From the NCBI GenBank assembly GCA_029939015.1, contig JAOZTV010000070.1, forward strand, positions 1 through 11,915: DNA of 11,915 nt, given 5' to 3'. The notes beneath the pieces are model-generated. The model was given only the letters and a program-made list of their open reading frames with translations, was not told where the DNA came from and did no database searches. Origin of the DNA: Candidatus Aminicenantota bacterium. Its GTDB lineage: Bacteria; Acidobacteriota; Aminicenantia; UBA2199. Shown one piece after another: positions 1 through 6,801 of the stretch (position 1 is its first letter; each line of letters begins with the position of its first letter). A program made the translations under genes and the position numbers.

Positions 1-914
1 TTTAATTCTTGTTTGTTTTTTATTATTGAAAGAATTTCATTTTCTTGTATTTCTCCAATAATTGTATATTCTATATTCTGTTGTTTTAATGATTTTTCCT
101 GTTCTTTTGAAATAGTAAATAATAATCCATAGTCTTCGCCGCCTCCTAATACAATTTCTTCTTTATTGAAATTATAGGTATTGCAGATTTTTTTGAAGTT
201 ATTTGAAACTGGGAGTTTATCATAATAAATAATGGCGCCTTTTTTTGATGCTGATAATATACGATTAAGGTCTTTTATTAATCCGTCTGATATATCTAAC
301 ATTGAGTTTGCATAAGTTGAGAGAATTTGACCTTTTATTAGTTCAGGAAATACAAATTTATGTTTTTCTGAAAAGTATAATTCCTCTTTTGTCATCATAC
401 TTTCTTTTTTTAGCTTTAAAAGCTCCAAACCCAGTGCAGATTCTCCCGGATTTTTTGTTATACAAATATAATCTCCTGTCTGTGCATTTTTTCTCAAAAT
501 TGGATTTTTACACTTTCCAATCATTGTGACTGAAATAAAAAATAGTGCAGAGCTTGAATAATCTCCGCCACCTAAAGAAATTTTAAAATGTTGACATGAA
601 TCTTTTATTCCTTCAAAAAATGGGATTATATTTTTCTGATAATTTTTTGGCATTCCTAAGCCGAGAAAGAAATATTCTGGAATACCACCCATTGCTGCAA
701 TATCACTTAAATTTACAGCAATTGCTTTTTTTGCCAATTCTCTCATTGAAAAACAGTCCATTTTAAAATGGACATTTTCAATTAAAATATCCTTTGTTAT
801 AAGTTGAGAATTTTTATCAATTTTATTAATTACAGCTGCATCATCTCCAATACCTATACCATTTGAAAAAGGAAAATTTTTTTCTAAATACTCCTGAAAA
901 CTCTTTTCATTCAT
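1..914 (-). CDS. thiL: Thiamine-monophosphate kinase ThiL (3' end cut by the window edge)
   Basis: ThiL phosphorylates thiamine monophosphate to thiamine diphosphate with ATP, the last step of cofactor synthesis, in the cytosol. The frame is open for 304 codons from the ATG at 914-912 to the left edge, with no stop, so the C-terminus (about 20 residues, judged from the roughly 325-residue family length) lies outside. Family motifs appear in order: GIGDDAAV (residues 21-28), the TKDILIENVHF segment (40-50), NLSDIAAMG (68-76), GGGDYS (115-120), MLDISDGL (205-212) and GGGEDYGLLFT (257-267). These Asp-rich loops bind the Mg-ATP and substrate phosphates. The start overlaps the lon stop codon by one base (TAATG) and no Shine-Dalgarno is visible, so translation probably depends on ribosomes finishing lon. 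It is the last gene seen in the ybhN-nrdR-hsp20-lon operon. The function assignment is firm. Confidence 0.95.
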   Translation of the reverse strand, partial: MNEKSFQEYLEKNFPFSNGIGIGDDAAVINKIDKNSQLITKDILIENVHFKMDCFSMRELAKKAIAVNLSDIAAMGGIPEYFFLGLGMPKNYQKNIIPFFEGIKDSCQHFKISLGGGDYSSSALFFISVTMIGKCKNPILRKNAQTGDYICITKNPGESALGLELLKLKKESMMTKEELYFSEKHKFVFPELIKGQILSTYANSMLDISDGLIKDLNRILSASKKGAIIYYDKLPVSNNFKKICNTYNFNKEEIVLGGGEDYGLLFTISKEQEKSLKQQNIEYTIIGEIQENEILSIIKNKQEL

Positions 915-3415
915 TAATAAATGCTTTTTACAAGGGCGATATTTACAGCATCTTTTACTTCTTTTGCAAAATGAAATTCAATACCTTTCAAATAGGTTTC
1001 TTTTAAATCCTTTAAATCGTTTCGGTTTTTGTTTGGAAGAATTATAGTTTTAATACCTGCACGCTTTGCAGCGAGTATTTTTTCCTTTATTCCTCCAACC
1101 GGGAGTACTTTACCCCTTAATGTTAACTCTCCAGTCATTGAAACTTCCCTTTTAATTGCAATATTGGTAAATGCAGAATATAGAGCAGTAATTAATGTAA
1201 TACCAGCTGAAGGTCCGTCTTTAGGAATGCCTCCCTCTGGTATATGTATATGAATATCGTGTTTATTAAAATCTGCAAGTTTAACTTTAATGTTTTTTGT
1301 TGAAGCCTTAATATAACTTAGGGCTGCCTTTGCGGATTCTTTCATTACATTACCGAGTGAACCTGTCAGTATAAGATTGCCTTTGCCTGGGATAAGTTTA
1401 ACTTCAATAAATAGAATATCTCCACCAACCTGTGTCCAAGCCATTCCTGTTGCTACACCTACTGAATCTTCTTCAAGCATCTGGTCTCTGAACATCTTCA
1501 TATATCCTGAATATTTTTCAAGATTATTAATTGTTATGTTATATAACTTTTTTTCACCCTTAGCAACCTTATGTGCAACTTTTCTGCATACAGTACCAAT
1601 TTCTCTTTCAAGATTTCTGACACCAGCCTCTCTTGTATATAAGGCTATCAGGTTCTTAATTGCTCCCTGACTGAATTTTATTATCTTATTGCTTAAGCCA
1701 TTTGATTCAATCTGTCTTGGTATAAGATGTCTTTTCGCAATTTCAATTTTCTCTTCCTCTGTATATCCATGTATATGAATTATTTCCATCCTATCACGAA
1801 ATGCCGGTTGAATTGGTTCTAATAGGTTTGCTGTAGTAATAAACATAACCTTTGACAAATCAAATGGAACTCCAAGATAATGGTCTGCAAATGAATTATT
1901 TTGTTCTGGATCAAGCACTTCGAGTAAGGCCGATGATGGGTCACCCCTGACATCTTTTCCTATCTTATCAACCTCATCCATCATAAAAACAGGATTATTC
2001 TGCCCAATTTTTTTTAATTCCTGAATTATTTTGCCGGGCATTGCACCAACATAAGTTCTTCTATGCCCTCTTATCTCAGCCTCATCTCTAACTCCACCAA
2101 GAGATATTCTAACAAATTTTTTATTTAATGCCTTTGCAATTGATCTTCCAAGAGAAGTTTTTCCTACTCCCGGAGGTCCAACAAAGCAGAGAATAGGACC
2201 GTGTGATTTTGGATTAAGTTTTTTGACACTTAAGTATTCTAAAATTCTATCTTTAACTTTTTCAAGTCCGAAATGATCTTTATTTAAAATTGATTCGGCT
2301 CTTTTAATATTATTATTGTCCTTGCCGGATTTTGACCATGGTAAGCCAAACATCCAGTCAAGGTAATTTCTTATTACATTACTTTCAGCAGAGTCCTGAT
2401 GCATTTTTCCAAGTCGATCGATGTTTTTATTTATTTCTTCAAGCCCTGAATCGGAAATTTTTAGTTTTTTTAGTTTTTCTTTATAAGAATTAATTTCATC
2501 TCCAATTTCAACATCTTCACCTAATTCTGTCTGAATTGCCTTTAATTGCTGTCTTAAAAAATATTCTTTCTGATTCTTGTCCATCTCTCCCTGAGCTTTC
2601 AAATTTATCTGATTTTGCATATTTAATAACTCAACTTCTTTTGTTAAGAGTTCATATACTTTTTCTAACCGTTTTACAGAATTTTGTTCACTAAGGATTC
2701 TCTCGGAGTCTTCAATTCTTAATGCAAGGTTTGAGGCTATGATATCTGCCATTTTACCCGGTTCATCTATGTTCTCAAGAATAACATATATTTCATTTGG
2801 AATTTGTCTGCCAAGTTCTGAAATTTTTGTGAATTTTTCTCTTGCACTCTTCATTAAAGCCTTATGTTTAAGAGTTATTCGTTTAGGGTCTTTGTCTTCA
2901 ATAACGGTAAGACTTGATACAACAACCTTGCCATTGTCTTTAATAGCCTTTACCTTAACCCTTGAAACACCCTGAACCAAAACTCTCATACGTCCATCAG
3001 GAAGTTTTAACATTCTTACTATCAATGCTGCGGTCCCCGTTAAGTATAAATCCTTAACCTTAGGGTCTTCAACTTGCGAATCTTTCTGGGTCATAAGAAC
3101 AATTAACCTGTCTGAATTTAATGCAAGGTCAACTGCTCTCTTGGACTTTTGCCTTCCTACATATAGGGGAACTATCATGTATGGGAAAACTACAACATCC
3201 CTTAATATAAGTACGGGAAGTTTTTCCGGTATTTGTAGTTTGTCCTCTGTTTTTTTTGCTTTTTTTATGTTTTCTTTTTTTTTTTCAGTTTTGATTACCG
3301 CTTTTATTTCGTCTTTATTATCATTTTTTACATTATTCTTTACTTCTTTTTCTGTTTTATTTTTTGTGTCAATTTTATTATTATTTACTATTTTCTTTTT
3401 TTTGTCTTCTGACAT
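914..3415 (-). CDS. lon: ATP-dependent protease Lon (La), with a lysine-rich N-terminal extension
   Basis: Lon is the cytosolic AAA+ serine protease that degrades misfolded and short-lived regulatory proteins. It has 833 residues against 784 in E. coli. Residues 1 to about 62 are a low-complexity Lys/Asn/Glu extension with some 21 lysines; the LON substrate-binding domain then starts at LPVLILRDVVVFPYM (66-80). The AAA+ module has Walker A GPPGVGKT (413-420) and Walker B with Asp480-Glu481. The protease domain has the catalytic serine in PKDGPSAG (Ser736) and the partner lysine in GGIKEK (Lys779), with the same 43-residue spacing as in E. coli, so the enzyme should be active. The start is supported by AGGAG six bases upstream. 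That Shine-Dalgarno overlaps the hsp20 stop codon (TAGGAG), and the gap to hsp20 is 9 nt, so coupling is likely. I see no CIRCE or obvious sigma-32 site. Confidence 0.97.
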   Translation of the reverse strand: MSEDKKKKIVNNNKIDTKNKTEKEVKNNVKNDNKDEIKAVIKTEKKKENIKKAKKTEDKLQIPEKLPVLILRDVVVFPYMIVPLYVGRQKSKRAVDLALNSDRLIVLMTQKDSQVEDPKVKDLYLTGTAALIVRMLKLPDGRMRVLVQGVSRVKVKAIKDNGKVVVSSLTVIEDKDPKRITLKHKALMKSAREKFTKISELGRQIPNEIYVILENIDEPGKMADIIASNLALRIEDSERILSEQNSVKRLEKVYELLTKEVELLNMQNQINLKAQGEMDKNQKEYFLRQQLKAIQTELGEDVEIGDEINSYKEKLKKLKISDSGLEEINKNIDRLGKMHQDSAESNVIRNYLDWMFGLPWSKSGKDNNNIKRAESILNKDHFGLEKVKDRILEYLSVKKLNPKSHGPILCFVGPPGVGKTSLGRSIAKALNKKFVRISLGGVRDEAEIRGHRRTYVGAMPGKIIQELKKIGQNNPVFMMDEVDKIGKDVRGDPSSALLEVLDPEQNNSFADHYLGVPFDLSKVMFITTANLLEPIQPAFRDRMEIIHIHGYTEEEKIEIAKRHLIPRQIESNGLSNKIIKFSQGAIKNLIALYTREAGVRNLEREIGTVCRKVAHKVAKGEKKLYNITINNLEKYSGYMKMFRDQMLEEDSVGVATGMAWTQVGGDILFIEVKLIPGKGNLILTGSLGNVMKESAKAALSYIKASTKNIKVKLADFNKHDIHIHIPEGGIPKDGPSAGITLITALYSAFTNIAIKREVSMTGELTLRGKVLPVGGIKEKILAAKRAGIKTIILPNKNRNDLKDLKETYLKGIEFHFAKEVKDAVNIALVKSIY

Positions 3416-3424
3416 TAGTTTCTC

Positions 3425-3829
3425 CTATTTTGCATCTATTGGGATGTTTTTAGTTTCACTCTTTTTCACTTTTAAAAACAATACTCCATTTTCCATCACA
3501 GATTGAATATCATTGGTGTTTAGAGGAAGATCAACAATGATTTTTTTATAAAAACTTCCAAATTCTCTTTCAAAAAGATGATATGTTACAGTGTCATTTT
3601 TTCTTGAACCAGGTTGTTTCTTTTGACCCTTTATAATAAATTCCCGATCACTTTGTAATACAACCGAAACATCATCCTTCTCAACTCCAGGTAATTCTAT
3701 TTCAATTATAAGGCTGTTTTCAGCTTCAATAATATTTGTTCTTGGCTCCCAATCAACATTGGTGCTTATCCCGGTTGAAAAATTTTTACCTACCTCTACT
3801 TCCAATAGTGAAAAGTTTTTTTTTACCAT
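3425..3829 (-). CDS. Small heat-shock protein, Hsp20/alpha-crystallin family
   Basis: This is an ATP-independent holdase chaperone that binds unfolding proteins and keeps them refoldable or degradable. At 134 residues it has a short N-terminal arm (1-25) and an alpha-crystallin domain of about 26-122, starting at DWEPRTNIIE. Family marks are ELPGV (45-49), FEREFGSF (86-93), NGVL (114-117) and a C-terminal IPI motif (129-131), the I-x-I anchor that docks onto the neighbouring subunit in oligomers. A strong purine-rich Shine-Dalgarno (GAGGGGGA) lies about 5 nt before the ATG. It sits 21 nt downstream of nrdR and 9 nt upstream of lon. Pairing a holdase with Lon makes sense, since held clients can pass to the protease; that link is inference. 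Confidence 0.95.
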   Translation of the reverse strand: MVKKNFSLLEVEVGKNFSTGISTNVDWEPRTNIIEAENSLIIEIELPGVEKDDVSVVLQSDREFIIKGQKKQPGSRKNDTVTYHLFEREFGSFYKKIIVDLPLNTNDIQSVMENGVLFLKVKKSETKNIPIDAK

Positions 3830-3849
3830 TCTTTCCCCCTCTTAGCAAA

Positions 3850-3855
3850 ATTATA
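3850..3855 (-). promoter_or_regulatory. Possible internal promoter -10 box (TATAAT) for hsp20-lon
   Basis: A perfect TATAAT on the minus strand overlaps the nrdR stop codon, about 20 nt before the hsp20 ATG. No good -35 hexamer lies at 16-18 nt spacing; the best is TTTTTA at 16 nt. In DNA this AT-rich a lone -10 match can be chance. It is placed where a separate stress-inducible start for hsp20-lon would be expected. Confidence 0.28.
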
Positions 3856-4291
3856 AATTATTTAATTCAGTTAAAAACTCGTTTGTACTCTTAAAATCAA
3901 GATAAACTGATGCAAATCTTACATAAGCAACCTTGTCAAGTTCTTTTAGGTTCTTCATAATAAATTCTCCAATTTCAGTTGTAGTTATCTCGTTTTCACT
4001 ATTTGAAACTAGTTCCTCTATCTGTATAAAAATTCGTTCTACTTTTTTATATGAAATTGACCTTTTTTCAATTGCACGATGTATCCCTTTTCTGATTTTT
4101 TCAATATCAAACTCTTCTCTTCTTCCATCTTTTTTTTTTATCAACAGAGGGATATTTTCCAGCTTTTCATATGTAGTATATCTCTTGCTACAGCCAAGAC
4201 ACTCTCTACGCCTTCTAATATATTTTCCATCTTTACTTTCTCTTGTCTCAACAACCTTATCTTCAAATTTACCACAATCAGGACATATCAT
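3851..4291 (-). CDS. nrdR: Transcriptional repressor NrdR
   Basis: NrdR senses dATP/ATP and represses ribonucleotide reductase operons by binding paired NrdR boxes. At 146 residues it is close to the usual 150-160. The N-terminal zinc ribbon has Cys3, Cys6, Cys31 and Cys34, with the typical IRRRREC segment (25-31) and RYTTYE (37-42). An ATP-cone follows at about 49-139, including GRREEFDIEKI. The start is supported by GAGG about 8 nt upstream and by the MxCPxCG-like N-terminus. The ATG overlaps the stop of the upstream membrane gene by 4 nt (ATGA), so the two are co-translated. No ribonucleotide reductase gene is in the window and I found no NrdR-box pair near the operon promoter, so its targets are elsewhere. 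Confidence 0.96.
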   Translation of the reverse strand: MICPDCGKFEDKVVETRESKDGKYIRRRRECLGCSKRYTTYEKLENIPLLIKKKDGRREEFDIEKIRKGIHRAIEKRSISYKKVERIFIQIEELVSNSENEITTTEIGEFIMKNLKELDKVAYVRFASVYLDFKSTNEFLTELNNL

Positions 4292-5301
4292 TTTTCTTTC
4301 CTCAATTTATCTAAAATACTAAGATCAAGCTTTTGCATTTTAAAGGCAATTGCTCCAGCAATCATTTGAGTAAGTAAAACAATTACATGTAAAACTATTG
4401 TATAGGCAGCCGCCTTAACTTCTACAGATTTGCCTAATATTTCAATTAAACTCTTAATAGAAGTGATATCAAATGTACCAGCCATGCCTGGTGTTGGAAT
4501 TGCGGCTGAAGCGACTAAAATACTCAAATGTGTAGTTGTTTCTGAGACTGTTATAATAATGCCAAACCCTTTTAACATAATCCAATAAAAAGGTATTAGG
4601 TAAACCCATACCAGAATAGATGAAATAATTAATTTTATTGCATCCATAAAGCCTATTTTAAGTCTTATGCCCTTAGCAAAATCAATTAAAAATCTACTGA
4701 CATCAGCTCTAAATTTTTGTGGAATAAGTTTTGAAAAGAAAAGAATTGTTTTTTCTGCAAACAAAAAAAAATTTTTATTATTTAATAAAAACAATATCAA
4801 AAATATAAAAAAAACTATTATTAAAAATATAAATGAATTTGCTTTTAAACTATTTAAAAAGTTTGAGTTTATATCTGGAATTAAACGAAGAGAAATAAGG
4901 AAAAATATTACTATTGTAAGAAAATCAATTAATCTCTCAAGAAATACTGAACCAAGCCCTATTCCTTTATCAATGTTTTCCTGTTTAGCCAACATAAATG
5001 CCTTTGCAAGTTCGCCAACTCTACCTGGAAACATATTTAACATATAACCTATAACTGTAAAATTATAAAGGGTCATTATAGGTATTTTTTTTTTATATGG
5101 ACGTAGGAGAATTCCCCATCTATAAGCACGAATGAAAAACTGAGACCAAGTACCAATAATAAAAAAGATTATGGCAGGAATACTTGCATTTTTCAAAGCA
5201 CCTATCATATTGCCTAATGACACATCTTTAAATCCTAAGTATAATAAAAAGGATACAAAAACCAAAATAATAATAAGCTTTATATATTTCATAGTTGCCA
5301 T
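4288..5301 (-). CDS. Integral membrane protein, YbhN / LPG-synthase transmembrane family (UPF0104-like)
   Basis: This belongs to the flippase-like family that includes the membrane half of lysylphosphatidylglycerol synthase (MprF) and E. coli YbhN. Its 337 residues are mostly hydrophobic, with likely membrane segments near 6-23, 39-58, 75-90, 115-140, 155-174, 221-247 and 297-320. Family signatures are FPGRVGE (91-97), ERLIDFLT (122-129) and AAIPTPGMAGTFD (266-278). There is no soluble aminoacyl-transferase domain, so it is not a full MprF; a lipid or polyprenyl-linked substrate is plausible but unknown. It is first in the operon with nrdR, hsp20 and lon. The start is ambiguous: ATG at 5301 directly abuts a -10 box, and a second ATG three codons in (5292) lies about where transcription should begin. 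No clear Shine-Dalgarno is present for either, so 5292 may be the real start. Confidence 0.88.
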   Translation of the reverse strand: MATMKYIKLIIILVFVSFLLYLGFKDVSLGNMIGALKNASIPAIIFFIIGTWSQFFIRAYRWGILLRPYKKKIPIMTLYNFTVIGYMLNMFPGRVGELAKAFMLAKQENIDKGIGLGSVFLERLIDFLTIVIFFLISLRLIPDINSNFLNSLKANSFIFLIIVFFIFLILFLLNNKNFFLFAEKTILFFSKLIPQKFRADVSRFLIDFAKGIRLKIGFMDAIKLIISSILVWVYLIPFYWIMLKGFGIIITVSETTTHLSILVASAAIPTPGMAGTFDITSIKSLIEILGKSVEVKAAAYTIVLHVIVLLTQMIAGAIAFKMQKLDLSILDKLRKEK

Positions 5302-5330
5302 ATAATAGTATTATTTACCAAATATGTCAA
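5302..5330 (-). promoter_or_regulatory. Sigma-70 promoter for the ybhN-nrdR-hsp20-lon-thiL operon, abutting the start codon
   Basis: On the minus strand TTGACA (5330-5325, perfect) and TATTAT (5307-5302, five of six) are separated by exactly 17 nt. The -10 box ends at the base before the first ATG (5301). Transcription should start about 6-9 nt later, near 5293-5296, just before or at the second in-frame ATG (5292). The mRNA would then have a leader of 0-4 nt, consistent with the lack of a Shine-Dalgarno. Confidence 0.75.
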
Positions 5331-5331
5331 T

Positions 5332-5355
5332 AAAACAAAGGGTTTCTTGCCCATT
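5332..5355 (-). terminator. Weak intrinsic terminator after the U32 gene
   Basis: Just after the U32 stop codon the minus strand forms a short hairpin: three G-C pairs plus two A-T pairs around one mismatch (5337-5342 with 5350-5355) and a 7-nt loop. A T-rich run, TTTGTTTT, follows the loop-closing arm. The stem is short, so termination may be partial. It lies immediately upstream of the next operon's -35 box, which suits a boundary between the two minus-strand operons. Confidence 0.4.
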
Positions 5356-5361
5356 AACAGG

Positions 5362-6597
5362 TTAATTTTTGTGATTTTTTTCTCTCCAGAGATATATCTT
5401 GTCATTTATTCTAACCCTGAAAGGAACCTTAAGAGCCACAAGCTCGCCTCTTACAGCTTTATTAACAACTTTATGCTCCATTTGCAATTCTTCAGCTATA
5501 ACAAATTGTCCAGGAGTTTTTTTTCCTGATATGAAAATATTGTCTCCAGTGGTTAATTCCTTATACCTTATAAGAATTTCTGCAACACCAATTTTTTTAA
5601 AATAATTTGTGACATCACCAATAAAAACTTTCTCATTTTTATGTTCTAATTTTGAATTTATCCAGTTAAAAGGTCTTCCAAAATAAAATCCTTCTGAAAA
5701 GCCTCTATTATAAACTGTACCAAGGTCTTTTTTATAATTTATCTTCATTTCTTTAGATAATTTTTTTTCAAAATGTAAATCTATTGCCTGGCGATATGTT
5801 GAAACAACCGTTCTAACATATTCTTTTGAGCGCATCCGACCTTCAATTTTTAGAGAATGAATACCTGTGTCAATTATTTTATCAATAAAATCAATCGTAC
5901 ATAAATCCTGAGGACTCATAATATAATCACTGCCTAAAATATATTCTGCTTCTTTGCCATATCCTCTGTCATTTTTTTCAGTAATCGTATATTCTCTTCT
6001 ACAGGGCTGCATACATTCTCCCTGATTACCGGACTTTCCAAAAGTATGCAAAGACAAAAAACATCGCCCGGAAACACTTACACACATTGCACCATGTATA
6101 AAGGCCTCAATTTCACAAGGAATATCATTTTTTTTAATATAATTTATAATATTATTTTGATCTTCCAATGTGCACTCTCTTGCAAGCACAATTCTTTTAA
6201 CACCCAGTTCTGAAAAGAATGAAACAGCTTTGGCATTTGATACACTTGCCTGAGTTGACAAATGTGGTTTTAAACCAATTTCCTTTGCCATCTTCAATAC
6301 AGACATATCTGATAGAATTACAGCATCAACTCCTGCCTTTTTTGCTTCAAGTAAAATTTTTTCTACCTTAGATAAATCCTGGTCTTTTATAATTGTATTT
6401 AAAGCAAGAAATCCTTTTTTTTCTCTGACATGAAGATAATCCATCAGTTTTTTTAATTCAAGAATATCAAAATTATTAGCACGGGCTCTCATATTGATGC
6501 CCTTAACTCCAAAATACACACTATCTGCCCCGCTATCAACGGCAGTGATCATTGAACTCCAATCACCTGCAGGACAAACTAATTCAGGTTTCCTCAT
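5362..6597 (-). CDS. U32-family protein, TrhP/YrrO-like tRNA hydroxylation enzyme
   Basis: Single-domain U32 proteins of this type (E. coli TrhP/YegQ, B. subtilis YrrO) support prephenate-dependent 5-hydroxyuridine formation at tRNA wobble U34; the older name is peptidase U32. The 411 residues open with PELVCPAGD (4-12), as in the TIM-barrel start of the family. HLSTQASVSN (112-121) and VLARECTL (137-144) are also typical. The U32 signature is EAFIHGAMC (164-172), and the four conserved cysteines, probably an iron-sulfur site, are Cys172, Cys179, Cys195 and Cys199. The length fits YrrO (about 420) rather than RlhA (about 650) or UbiU/UbiV (about 300-330). The start overlaps the DUF2007 gene by 14 nt with only a weak GAG upstream. 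It ends its operon, before a weak hairpin. The family is certain; the exact substrate is inferred. Confidence 0.9.
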   Translation of the reverse strand: MRKPELVCPAGDWSSMITAVDSGADSVYFGVKGINMRARANNFDILELKKLMDYLHVREKKGFLALNTIIKDQDLSKVEKILLEAKKAGVDAVILSDMSVLKMAKEIGLKPHLSTQASVSNAKAVSFFSELGVKRIVLARECTLEDQNNIINYIKKNDIPCEIEAFIHGAMCVSVSGRCFLSLHTFGKSGNQGECMQPCRREYTITEKNDRGYGKEAEYILGSDYIMSPQDLCTIDFIDKIIDTGIHSLKIEGRMRSKEYVRTVVSTYRQAIDLHFEKKLSKEMKINYKKDLGTVYNRGFSEGFYFGRPFNWINSKLEHKNEKVFIGDVTNYFKKIGVAEILIRYKELTTGDNIFISGKKTPGQFVIAEELQMEHKVVNKAVRGELVALKVPFRVRINDKIYLWREKNHKN

Positions 6598-6799
6598 TTA
6601 ATATCTCAATAGCTTTATCCTTCAGCTCCAAGGGAACAACAATCTTTACACTTGCAAGTTTGTTTTGGTAAAAACCAAATAGTCTTCTTGCCGTTTCCTG
6701 TTTTAACATACATGGTATATCAAAGCTCTCTAATTTTGCTTTAATAATTTCACCTTCTAAAAAGCCTCTAACTTCTTTAATTACAACAAAATCATCCAT
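6584..6799 (-). CDS. Small DUF2007-family protein (putative signal-transducing protein)
   Basis: This is a 71-residue soluble protein with the DUF2007 pattern: an N-terminal strand, a helix with LEGEIIKAKLESFDIP (14-29), then a variable loop and a C-terminal KIVVPLELKDKAIEIL segment (52-67). The fold resembles small ferredoxin-like or ACT-type domains. The family name suggests signalling, but no function is established that I know of. Here it has no zinc ribbon or second domain. The ATG is 2 nt after the fabH stop and no Shine-Dalgarno is visible; its 3' end overlaps the U32 gene by 14 nt. This suggests fixed-ratio, coupled expression with fabH and the U32 enzyme. Confidence 0.8.
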   Translation of the reverse strand: MDDFVVIKEVRGFLEGEIIKAKLESFDIPCMLKQETARRLFGFYQNKLASVKIVVPLELKDKAIEILNEET

Positions 6800-6801
6800 A
6801 G

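Noticed and set aside
302..529. Plus-strand open frame of 75 codons at the left edge
   Set aside because: It lies entirely antisense to thiL, whose motifs are clear on the minus strand.
3250..3415. Poly-A runs at the lon start as programmed frameshift sites
   Set aside because: The frame runs uninterrupted into the LON domain with a normal start and Shine-Dalgarno; the runs simply encode lysines in AT-rich DNA.
3141..3506. Plus-strand open frame of 121 codons, Phe/Ser-rich and seemingly membrane-like
   Set aside because: It is the antisense of the lysine-rich start of lon and part of hsp20; poly-A codons read backwards give Phe/Ser runs. No Shine-Dalgarno and it overlaps confident genes.
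4288..5301. Full MprF lysyl-phosphatidylglycerol synthase
   Set aside because: Only the membrane flippase-like region is present; at 337 residues the soluble transferase domain is missing and the next gene is nrdR.
5302..5361. NrdR boxes near the operon promoter (autoregulation)
   Set aside because: I could not find a pair of NrdR-box-like palindromes at helical spacing here.
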